DNA from: Ruminococcus sp. UBA3855
Lineage (GTDB): Bacteria; Bacillota; Clostridia; Oscillospirales; Ruminococcaceae
Direction of reading: 5' to 3'
Assembly (NCBI GenBank): GCA_002392545.1
Contig: DGHF01000086.1
Span: forward strand, 1 to 7,199
Length of the DNA: 7,199 nucleotides
Below, piece after piece: positions 1 to 7,008 of the stretch (the first letter of the stretch is position 1; each line of letters begins with the position of its first letter). Below the pieces are notes generated by a model. The model had not been told where the DNA came from and did not search any database. It saw only the letters and a list, made by a program, of their open reading frames with translations. The position numbers were made by a program, and so were the translations under genes.

Positions 1-249
1 GTTCACGAATTGCAGGAACGCTATCGGACACAGATTTCGTTGATTTCCGGACAGATGGAAACAGCGGTGCAGTCCGACCGTGTGAAGCTGAAAAAGCAGT
101 CGGAAAAGCTGACTGCACAATTGGACGAAATCAACGCATATGAGGAAAAAGTACATCATCTTGCAGACAGAATGATTGCCATTGATTTGGACGACGGTGT
201 CAAGGTGAACTATGCGAAATTTGCAGATATATTGGAGAAAATCAAATGA
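1..249 (+). CDS. pglX: BREX-1 adenine-specific DNA methyltransferase PglX, C-terminal 82 residues (partial, 5' end outside window)
   Basis: The frame is open from base 1 to the TGA at 247-249, so this is the tail of a longer gene and not a small separate one; the TTG at base 10 is an internal Leu codon. The first 50 or so residues are charged and Gln/Lys/Glu-rich and look like a coiled-coil helix. They are followed by the block HLADRMIAIDLDDGVKVNY and a short AKFADILEKIK ending, which I recognise as the characteristic C-terminus of BREX-1 PglX (family knowledge). PglX is a large (about 1,200 residues) N6-adenine methyltransferase that marks host DNA and takes part in phage exclusion. The catalytic NPPY motif and target-recognition region lie upstream and cannot be seen. 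The stop overlaps the pglZ start (ATGA, 246-249), which supports the assignment because pglX-pglZ is the usual BREX-1 order. The alternative, another coiled-coil protein upstream of pglZ, is unlikely. Confidence 0.87.
   Translation, partial: VHELQERYRTQISLISGQMETAVQSDRVKLKKQSEKLTAQLDEINAYEEKVHHLADRMIAIDLDDGVKVNYAKFADILEKIK
234..237 (+). promoter_or_regulatory. Shine-Dalgarno of pglZ inside the pglX coding end
   Basis: GGAG lies 8 bases before the ATG at 246, within the last codons of pglX. Together with the ATGA overlap it supports this start for pglZ and suggests translational coupling, with ribosomes finishing pglX re-initiating on pglZ. Confidence 0.7.
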
Positions 250-2819
250 CGATAGATATTATCAAACGGACACTTTCAGAGCGTTTCGCTGAAGAACTCC
301 CCGACGACTACAAGCGGAGAATTATTTTCTGGCACGATTCTGAACGGGAATTTGAGTCCATGATTGATGAAGTTGTCATTCCAGATGTCAAAATTCTGAA
401 ATTGACAGGGGATAATTTCTTTGCGGTGAAAATGCTGTTGCTGGAGACGGACACGGAAAGCAATTATCTGATATATAGCCCATTGTCCTACAAGCACCGA
501 GAAGATAACTGGTTAAGGGATATTGAGCGATACAGTGAGGAATTTCGTGCTGACCTGACATCCATGCAGATGGATGAACTGCACATTCCGCAGATAACAC
601 AGATTCGCCGTGCTATGAAGCATTACACGAAATTTTTCGAAAGCAAGGAACGCACCACAAAACTGGCTTCCCTGAAAACGAAATATGAAAATGCCGGACA
701 GCTCCATATTGATATTATGGCGGTGCTTTCGAATGCAGAAGTGAATACAGTCCATGGGGTATTGAGGGCGATTCTGTGCGATACGCTGGATGAGGAAGAA
801 AATCAGGCATTGGCGAACATCCAAAAATTCGGCAGTCAAGAAGCCCTTTATGAAATGATTGCAAGATATACAGGCTATGCGGACGAAAAATTTTCTTTGT
901 GGGGGCTGACAGCTCATATCATGATAACAGCATTGTCAGGGGGGTTAGAGCCTTCCCTGTTTTCAGGGCTGAATCAATATATTTCGGAGGGGAATCAATC
1001 AAACTGCTATGCATTTCTTGATGAGTGGGCGCACTCCAAGGACAGTGAAAAATTATTTGAAATCGCCGAAGAAGTACAGGGGCATTTTAACCTCGTGAAG
1101 CGTCTGGAAACGCTGGATACAAATATTTTGCTGAAATCGGATAGTTTGCCTTGTATTGATGAATGTATTATCGAACGTTTCATGAATGAAATCAGTGAGA
1201 ACGTGATTAAAATTCCTGACATCCTGAAAGCCGTGGAAAGTCGGAGAGTTTCAAAGTGGCATGAGAAATTTTCTTACTTTTATGATGGCTTGTATGCGAT
1301 TGCAAAAATGCAGGAATTTCATCTGGAGCATATTGCAGGGTTTCATTACGGCGAATATTCGCAGTTGTGGAAAATGTATTGCAGTGAACTGTATCTCATG
1401 GATACTTACTACAGAGAGCACCACATAGCATTCAGAAAGAGCCTGAAAAACGCCTCTTCTGAACTAGATGATTTATTTAAAAATGTCTCTGAAACAGCGG
1501 AAAAAATTTATCAATGGTATCTGTCAGAACTGAATCAGCAGTGGTGCATGTTGATTCGTGAAGACATGGAGCTGTCTGGCAGATTGCACAAATTAAAACA
1601 GCAAACAAATTTTTACAAAGATAAAGTCAAGCCCATTCTGCAAAAAGGCGGGCGTGTATTTGTGATTATTTCGGATGCACTGCGCTATGAAGTCGCTTCT
1701 GAACTGACTGAAAAGCTCATTCGTGAAACCAACGGCACAGCAGAAATTTCAGCGATGCAGTCCGTTTTCCCCAGTATTACCAAATTCGGAATGTCGGCTT
1801 TATTGCCACATCATGAACTGACATTGACAGAAAATCTGAAAATGCTTTGTGATGGAAATTCCACCGAAGGCACGGAAAACAGAGATAAAATTTTGAAGCA
1901 AATACATCATAAAAATTGTGCTGTCACCTACGAAGCATTGCTTTCCATGAAGCAAACCCAGCGCAGGGAGCTTGTCAGCGGTGCGGAAACGGTTTATATT
2001 TACCACAATAAAATTGATGCCATTGGTGACAAGGCAGTGACAGAACACCAAGTATCAGAAGCCTGTCAGGATACTATCGAGGAGCTGAAAACTCTTGTCA
2101 AGCTGATTGTGAATTCTCTGAGCGGTTCTAATATCATTATCACAGCCGACCACGGATTTTTATATTCCCATGAACTGCTCACAGAAAGCGACAAGGCAGA
2201 AAAAAGCCTTGTTTCAGGGAATATCATGGAATCTTGCAGAAGATATATTTTAGCAGATGCAGGCAGTCAATCCAATGTTTTGATGAAAATTTCAATGAGT
2301 CCCTATCAGTCGGAAATCATCGGATTGACCCCCTTTGAAACCATTCGTATCAGACAGCAGGGCGGAGGGGAGCATTTTGTACATGGGGGGATTTCCTTGC
2401 AGGAATGCTGTGTGCCTGTTATCACGTTCAAGAATATTCGTGCAGGTTCAAAAAAATTTGTTGACATCAAAAAAGTGGAATTGACTCTGCTCAGCATGAC
2501 AAGAAAAATCAGCAACAATATTTTCACGCTGGATTTCTTCCAGAAAGATGCAGTCGAGGGGAAAAAAGTTCCGGCGACTTATGAGCTGTATTTCTGTGAT
2601 GAGCTTTCAAAGAAAGTCAGTGATGTACAGACGATTATTGCCGACAAAACCACCGAACCACAGCACAGAGTTTATAAAGCACGGTTCACGCTTCGGGGTG
2701 AAAGTTTTGACGAAAATGCACCCTATTTCCTGAATATTGTGGATAAGGAAACAGGTGCAGTCATAGAAAAAACGCAGTTTTCCATTAAAATTGCTTTTGC
2801 AAATGATTTTGATTTTTAG
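246..2819 (+). CDS. pglZ: BREX-1 system alkaline-phosphatase-superfamily protein PglZ (type A)
   Basis: A complete 857-residue protein of the usual BREX-1 PglZ length. PglZ is a core BREX component with an alkaline-phosphatase/nuclease-type fold, needed for both methylation and phage exclusion in studied systems; its exact substrate is not settled. The N-terminal half (about 1-460) is mostly helical with no motif I can name. The catalytic core runs from about 470 to 730. It shows a metal-binding Asp in ISDALRYE (D477), the candidate nucleophile region FPSITKFGMSALLP (S510/T512), the metal pair in ITADHGF (D635, H636) and a later His in HFVHGGISLQE (H713). Residues from about 740 to 857 form a beta-rich C-terminal domain. 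The start at 246 is supported by an SD at 234-237 and the ATGA overlap with pglX. The reading frame is uninterrupted and key residues are present, so it looks active. brxL, which usually follows, does not; the next gene is brxC on the opposite strand. Confidence 0.96.
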   Translation: MTIDIIKRTLSERFAEELPDDYKRRIIFWHDSEREFESMIDEVVIPDVKILKLTGDNFFAVKMLLLETDTESNYLIYSPLSYKHREDNWLRDIERYSEEFRADLTSMQMDELHIPQITQIRRAMKHYTKFFESKERTTKLASLKTKYENAGQLHIDIMAVLSNAEVNTVHGVLRAILCDTLDEEENQALANIQKFGSQEALYEMIARYTGYADEKFSLWGLTAHIMITALSGGLEPSLFSGLNQYISEGNQSNCYAFLDEWAHSKDSEKLFEIAEEVQGHFNLVKRLETLDTNILLKSDSLPCIDECIIERFMNEISENVIKIPDILKAVESRRVSKWHEKFSYFYDGLYAIAKMQEFHLEHIAGFHYGEYSQLWKMYCSELYLMDTYYREHHIAFRKSLKNASSELDDLFKNVSETAEKIYQWYLSELNQQWCMLIREDMELSGRLHKLKQQTNFYKDKVKPILQKGGRVFVIISDALRYEVASELTEKLIRETNGTAEISAMQSVFPSITKFGMSALLPHHELTLTENLKMLCDGNSTEGTENRDKILKQIHHKNCAVTYEALLSMKQTQRRELVSGAETVYIYHNKIDAIGDKAVTEHQVSEACQDTIEELKTLVKLIVNSLSGSNIIITADHGFLYSHELLTESDKAEKSLVSGNIMESCRRYILADAGSQSNVLMKISMSPYQSEIIGLTPFETIRIRQQGGGEHFVHGGISLQECCVPVITFKNIRAGSKKFVDIKKVELTLLSMTRKISNNIFTLDFFQKDAVEGKKVPATYELYFCDELSKKVSDVQTIIADKTTEPQHRVYKARFTLRGESFDENAPYFLNIVDKETGAVIEKTQFSIKIAFANDFDF

Positions 2820-2861
2820 TTGATGCGAGAGGGGAAATAAGGCTGAATTTTCCTGATAGAA

Positions 2862-2880
2862 AAATCATTGATTTATTTTC
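2862..2880. terminator. Possible weak AT-rich bidirectional terminator after pglZ and brxC
   Basis: AAATC (2862-2866) and GATTT (2870-2874) can form a 5-bp stem with an ATT loop. ATTTTC follows on the + strand and further T residues follow on the - strand. It sits in the spacer between two convergent genes, where a two-way terminator would be expected. The stem is short and AT-only apart from one pair, so this is a weak candidate. Confidence 0.3.
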
Positions 2881-2882
2881 GG

Positions 2883-2912
2883 GGAAAGCTGTCCGCAAGG
2901 ATTTGCCTTTCC
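2883..2912. terminator. Imperfect hairpin in the convergent pglZ/brxC spacer, possible terminator stem
   Basis: GGAAAG (2883-2888) pairs with CTTTCC (2907-2912). Inside, GTCC (2891-2894) can pair with GGAT (2899-2902, one G-U) around a GCAA (GNRA-type) tetraloop, leaving a small asymmetric internal loop (CT against TTGC). The placement between tail-to-tail genes suits transcription termination, but no clean T-tract follows directly on either strand (a T5 run lies 12 bases downstream on the + side). A rho-independent function is therefore uncertain. The rest of the 112-base spacer shows no open reading frame of note. Confidence 0.4.
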
Positions 2913-2931
2913 TGATATTCATATTTTTACC

Positions 2932-5900
2932 TCAGATAATATGCAGAACGTCGTGACCGTCTAATTTCTGCATAAGTTTTTGTTTGATTTCGTCTAAATA
3001 CTGGTCAATATCAGATTCAGACTGCAATTTTGCGGTATGGCAGACAATACTTCTATTCATGGTAACGGTATCGATTTGTGGGTCATCCACGACAGCGATT
3101 TTCTGGAGATACTGCTGACGGAGATTGGCAATCTGAATTTTCATAGCATCAAGGACGGTGAGCTTATCCGCATTTTGGGCAGATGTTTTCTTTTCCTGCA
3201 AAGCAGAATCCGCCTTGTGAACAATGTCAGTTTGTCGGATGTCGGCGGTCTGATGGATTTCCGCCATAGCCGACTGAATTTCAGCGAAAACTTCTTCTTG
3301 TTTCTGTATAAGCAATTTTTGGTAAACATCCTGAATATTCTGGATGAGTTCAGGAAGTTCGCTGATTCTGCGGTAAGGCTTGGGAAGATTAAGAATTTCC
3401 TTAATTTTCGCCATATCAGAGAGGGCTTTGTTTTCCGTCTGGAAATATTCTTTTTCAGTGTTGATGGAATCGAGGAGATTTCGGGCATTGTCGAAAATGG
3501 GTTTCTGCACACGGAAGAATGTTTTCACCTCTGCGACATCTTCGGAAAAATCGAGAAAATCATCCTGCATTTCCACGGTTTTTTTCAGCAGTGCGATATT
3601 ATCATTTTTGTGCATCAGCAGTTCATTACAAAGGCTGATACCATTTTCAACAACTGATTTTCCGGCATAGCCTGCAACGCTGTATTCTTTGGAAAGCAAT
3701 TCATTCAGTTCGGAGCGTTCCTGCGTGAATTTCTTCAGAATATAGGCAATTAAGCCGTCTTCATCATCCGGCACAGCTCCAATCGTGCAGTTAAAATATT
3801 CGCTGAGGAATTCACGGCTTTTTTTGATTAAGGCAGTCGGGGGTGCAACACGGAATGAAATGATTGCTTTGTCAATTTCTGTTTTTCTGCGGAGATAGTC
3901 GGGCATTTTTTTATCTGTCGGCTGAATGACAGCACCAGCATATTTCAAAGTGAGTTTCTGAGATGCAATCAGTTCCGCAGTAACAGAAGCAATGTCAATT
4001 TCTCTCCATCCGTAGGGAATGGCGGAATATCTTCTTTGAATGTCGCCCATAGAAGTAGGGAGTTGTTTCATTTTCTGAATTTCCAGATACTGGAATAATT
4101 CTTTAACAGCTTCGGCATTGGGGGACTCTGTGCCATCAATGGAAAGCTGACTGTCTCCTTTGAGAATCTGAACAATCTCTGCATCACTGTCATAATTTTT
4201 GTGAATATAGTCTAATTTTGTGTAAACGCTTTCAATCAGCACAGACAAAGCACGTTCAATCCTGTCTTTCACGGAGGAAATTTTCAGGGAAAGCTTGTCA
4301 CCAGCAACATAAATTCTACCCTCTGCAATGGCTTTTGAAATGAGTTCTTCGGCGTTTTTTTCGTGGGCAGATGCCTGCGCCTGTTTGTCACGGATGATAG
4401 ACTGAATCATTTCCGGCAACTGTGAGATATTTTTCCCCTTGACATAGCGGCGAATTTTCATAGCATCTTCCAGCTCCTTGAAATAGGGCTGACTTTCAGC
4501 GAGTACAATCATGACTTCATTGTCTGTTTTGGAACGCATGAGGAAAATAGAATCTTCTGTGCTGTAAATTTCCGAGGCGACTGTAATAAAATGCAGTCCA
4601 ATGGAGCTGTTCAGCTGTCCGATAACAGTTTCATCAATACGCTGGTCATAGGGGAAATCATACTTTCCATAACGAAATTTTTTGCTGACATAAAGCTTCC
4701 CGAAAATAATATCAGAAATTGCCTTTGTGATAATGGCACTGTCAACAGGGGTATTTCGAATATCTCTTGCAATGTCCTGTTCATCATCGGTCAAAAATGT
4801 GTAAGTATCTCCGGCACGGGAAACGTAATTTTGCGAAACAAGGCGGTCAAGGGATTGCTGAATTTTCAGCCTGACAGTGATTTTATCTGTGCGGATGTCG
4901 TCCGCCATCAATACGCTGATATTGTCAACATTCGCCTTGACATCATCCACATAGCGCACCAAATACAACAGTTTCAAGATATTCACGTCATACTGTTCAA
5001 TTCCGTCATGATTATCAGAAGCTGACTGACAGCGGTCAATCACTCGCCTGATGGAGCTTTCTAAAAATGTATGTACGGTATTATAGAACAAATAGAACGG
5101 TACAAGTGCATTTTCGTCTCTGTCCTGAATCGCCTGAGCCGCTTCCTGAAATCCGGACAGCATGGAACGTTCACCGCCGGAAAGATGCTTTCCGGAATTG
5201 CCGTGTCTGCGTATCTGTGCAAGAACATTCTGCATCAGTTTGAATTGATACGGCACAAAGGGATATGTTTCCACAAATTCCCCCTCACCTGCAAAACCTT
5301 TCAAATCCAGAATTGCATCTTTGAATGTGAAAAGATTCCGCAAAACTGCCTGATTTTTTTCATATTGCAATTTTAGCAGAGTTTCTGCATTTTCTGTTTT
5401 GGCAAGAATACGCTTTTTGATTACCTCATCTACGGAAGAAGAAGAAAGGCTTAATCTGGTATTGAATCGACCTTGAATTTTGGAAAAGTCGTCTCCGCTG
5501 ATTTTGGTAATACTGTCAATGGCTTCCTGACTTGTCACCATGACCCAGACACGACCAGCACATTTTGTCCCGATTTCCTCTACAATCGTCTGCAAATTCA
5601 GCATCAGGTCAGAATCCGAACCGATATATTGCCCAACCTCATCCACCATGAACAGCAAACGGAAATTTTTTCCCTTGCTGTCAATATACCCCTTGATTTC
5701 TTTCACAAGCTGTTCAATACTAAGCTCAATTTCTTCTTCACCATTGAACCAGTTTCGGGCGGAAGTTTCGCTCATTCCCAGAGATTCCGTCATTGCCTCC
5801 ACAATATCATCCTCGAAAAAAGCAAAAGAATCCCGTGAGTCCTCCCATTCTCCGCCGTTAATGCGCTTGAAAGAACTCCGGAATTCTTCTGTTTTGTTGG

Positions 5901-6417
5901 ATTTTGCAATAAACTGCTCCAATTTGGCAACTTTCAAATCATTTCCGTAAAATCCTAGATGTTCATAAAATACTTTTGCAAATACACGGAGAATCGCTGT
6001 TTTGTCCTTTGTCAGCGGACTTTTGGAATCAATATTGAATAAGATTGTTTCAGTCGGGATTTTCACACAAGTTTCCAGCTGTGCGAACATCATAGGGTCA
6101 TCAAATTTATCTGCAAAATAATCGACTGCCTTTTTTCCTCCAACAATCCGATTTGACAGCAGATATGACAGCATTTTCAGAAAATGAGATTTACCACTCC
6201 CGAAAAATCCCGAAATCCAGACACCAATTTTATCTGTTGGCTGGCTGAGGGAATGCTCATAATGATTCAGAAACGTGTTGAAATGTTTCCGCAGTTCACG
6301 AGTGATAATATATTCTTCCAGCTCCTGCCGGATGGAATACTCATCATCTTGTGCAACTTTAACGACACCGTTAATATCTCGGTTAATGTCTGATTGATAG
6401 ATATTTTGTAAACGCAT
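2932..6417 (-). CDS. brxC: BREX system P-loop ATPase BrxC
   Basis: A complete 1,161-residue protein, close to the usual BrxC size of about 1,200. BrxC is a large cytoplasmic AAA-like ATPase and a core BREX component; its molecular task is unresolved. Seen here: an N-terminal segment (IYQSDINRDINGVVKV) typical of the family; Walker A GFFGSGKS at 70-77 (K76, S77); Walker B RLLFMVDEVGQ with D259/E260; a sensor-like strand VWVMVTSQE at about 290-298; conserved Arg residues in KIQGRFNTRLSLS (R317, R321); a conserved block FVPYQFKLMQNVL near 387-399; a probable winged-helix region at about 478-548; and a long helical, probably coiled-coil segment from about 1040 to 1105. It ends in a conserved IDQYLDEIKQKL-type motif. 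The ATG at 6415-6417 has an AAAAGGAG site 11 bases upstream. It lies 17 nt after brxB and converges on pglZ, where the canonical order would have pglX next. The frame is intact with no missing ATPase residue. Confidence 0.96.
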   Translation of the reverse strand: MRLQNIYQSDINRDINGVVKVAQDDEYSIRQELEEYIITRELRKHFNTFLNHYEHSLSQPTDKIGVWISGFFGSGKSHFLKMLSYLLSNRIVGGKKAVDYFADKFDDPMMFAQLETCVKIPTETILFNIDSKSPLTKDKTAILRVFAKVFYEHLGFYGNDLKVAKLEQFIAKSNKTEEFRSSFKRINGGEWEDSRDSFAFFEDDIVEAMTESLGMSETSARNWFNGEEEIELSIEQLVKEIKGYIDSKGKNFRLLFMVDEVGQYIGSDSDLMLNLQTIVEEIGTKCAGRVWVMVTSQEAIDSITKISGDDFSKIQGRFNTRLSLSSSSVDEVIKKRILAKTENAETLLKLQYEKNQAVLRNLFTFKDAILDLKGFAGEGEFVETYPFVPYQFKLMQNVLAQIRRHGNSGKHLSGGERSMLSGFQEAAQAIQDRDENALVPFYLFYNTVHTFLESSIRRVIDRCQSASDNHDGIEQYDVNILKLLYLVRYVDDVKANVDNISVLMADDIRTDKITVRLKIQQSLDRLVSQNYVSRAGDTYTFLTDDEQDIARDIRNTPVDSAIITKAISDIIFGKLYVSKKFRYGKYDFPYDQRIDETVIGQLNSSIGLHFITVASEIYSTEDSIFLMRSKTDNEVMIVLAESQPYFKELEDAMKIRRYVKGKNISQLPEMIQSIIRDKQAQASAHEKNAEELISKAIAEGRIYVAGDKLSLKISSVKDRIERALSVLIESVYTKLDYIHKNYDSDAEIVQILKGDSQLSIDGTESPNAEAVKELFQYLEIQKMKQLPTSMGDIQRRYSAIPYGWREIDIASVTAELIASQKLTLKYAGAVIQPTDKKMPDYLRRKTEIDKAIISFRVAPPTALIKKSREFLSEYFNCTIGAVPDDEDGLIAYILKKFTQERSELNELLSKEYSVAGYAGKSVVENGISLCNELLMHKNDNIALLKKTVEMQDDFLDFSEDVAEVKTFFRVQKPIFDNARNLLDSINTEKEYFQTENKALSDMAKIKEILNLPKPYRRISELPELIQNIQDVYQKLLIQKQEEVFAEIQSAMAEIHQTADIRQTDIVHKADSALQEKKTSAQNADKLTVLDAMKIQIANLRQQYLQKIAVVDDPQIDTVTMNRSIVCHTAKLQSESDIDQYLDEIKQKLMQKLDGHDVLHII

Positions 6418-6428
6418 ATATCAATAAA

Positions 6429-6436
6429 CTCCTTTT
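6429..6436 (-). promoter_or_regulatory. Shine-Dalgarno of brxC overlapping the brxB stop
   Basis: Read on the - strand this is AAAAGGAG, 11 bases before the brxC ATG. It shares bases with the brxB TAA (6435-6437), so translation of brxC is probably coupled to the end of brxB translation. Confidence 0.65.
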
Positions 6437-6992
6437 ATAACATATTGAACGCCCGATAATAATTCCCGTCTTCGAATTCCCCGAATAAAGAAAGATTCTG
6501 ACCGTTGAATTTTCCTGCATACAGCATCACAACCGGAATGTCTGAAAAAATATGCTGTAAATTGTCAAGAATGTAATGTGCCCTCATGAACGGATAGACT
6601 TTCCCGACTCCGGTTATCAGCAAAATATCACCATGCTGATGGGGTTCATATTTCATCCGCTCCACAAAGGCTTCCGGAGAGGCGACTTTCTGCAATTGTT
6701 TCAAAAGAGCCTGTGAACCTTTTTTCTGTTCCATGGCAGGAATATTTTTCAGAATGCGCTTTTCTTCGCAGATTTTCAGAAATATCTTGTATAAATCACA
6801 TTCAATCAAGCGGAACGGCTGATTTTCTGCCATCATTAGCTCCTTGAAAAAATTCTGCACGTGCATTTCCTGTTCCGGCTCATAGCAGAATACATGAATC
6901 CCCACTTCATTGGATAAGCCCTTATTGCTCAGGAAAATATCATCCGAGAATCGTTTTTTGATTTCGTTCAGTTGTTCTGTGAGACTGCTCAT
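6435..6992 (-). CDS. brxB: BREX system protein BrxB (DUF1788)
   Basis: A 185-residue protein matching the small BREX component BrxB (DUF1788, usually about 200 residues), which is essential for BREX activity in studied type 1 systems but has no assigned biochemical activity. Recognisable family blocks are GIHVFCYEPEQE (31-42), GDILLITGVGKVYPFMRAH (121-139), the DIPVVMLYAGKFNG segment (151-164) and the NYYRAF ending (177-182). The fold appears to be alpha/beta and soluble; I see no signal peptide or membrane helix. I start it at the ATG at 6990-6992, because the in-frame ATG four codons upstream (7002-7004) has no ribosome binding site, while GGAGGAG (6996-7002) sits just before the inner ATG and would itself be codons 1-3 of the longer form. 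The longer form would be 189 residues. It is preceded by brxA (16 nt gap) and followed by brxC (17 nt gap) in one operon. Confidence 0.94.
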   Translation of the reverse strand: MSSLTEQLNEIKKRFSDDIFLSNKGLSNEVGIHVFCYEPEQEMHVQNFFKELMMAENQPFRLIECDLYKIFLKICEEKRILKNIPAMEQKKGSQALLKQLQKVASPEAFVERMKYEPHQHGDILLITGVGKVYPFMRAHYILDNLQHIFSDIPVVMLYAGKFNGQNLSLFGEFEDGNYYRAFNML

Positions 6993-6995
6993 ATT

Positions 6996-7002
6996 CTCCT
7001 CC
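6996..7002 (-). promoter_or_regulatory. Strong Shine-Dalgarno that fixes the brxB start
   Basis: The - strand reads GGAGGAGAATATG; the core GGAGG is 5 bases from the ATG at 6990-6992, ideal spacing. The ATG at 7002-7004 overlaps this site and has only AT-rich sequence before it (ACACTAATATAACAGT), so the inner start is preferred. Confidence 0.75.
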
Positions 7003-7008
7003 ATACTG

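Noticed and set aside
10..249. A separate 79-residue small protein starting at the TTG at base 10
   Set aside because: The frame is open to the window edge and the sequence matches the PglX C-terminus, so this is the tail of a truncated large gene.
513..917. 134-codon - strand open frame inside pglZ
   Set aside because: It is antisense to the pglZ N-terminal region, Cys/His/Phe-rich without organised motif spacing; a shadow frame.
939..944. G6 runs in pglZ (939-944 and 2385-2390) as possible phase-variation tracts
   Set aside because: Phase-variable BREX/Pgl genes are known, but six-base tracts are too short to slip often and both are in frame here. There is no sign that they vary.
3037..3657. 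206-codon open frame on the + strand inside brxC
   Set aside because: It is antisense to the helical C-terminal part of brxC, has no recognisable domain, and its Phe/Leu-rich composition is what the reverse of a Lys/Glu-rich coding strand gives. The brxC frame is clearly the real one.
5167..5187. LSGGER in BrxC (residues 412-417), resembling an ABC-transporter signature motif
   Set aside because: The P-loop region is of the BrxC type, not an ABC ATPase, and a HLS-x-GERSML block at this place is a normal BrxC family feature as I recall it. The resemblance is probably coincidental.
4591..5838. Several 100-144 codon + strand open frames (4591-5025, 5071-5376, 5473-5838)
   Set aside because: All lie wholly antisense to the conserved ATPase and middle regions of brxC and show no family motif; they are shadows.
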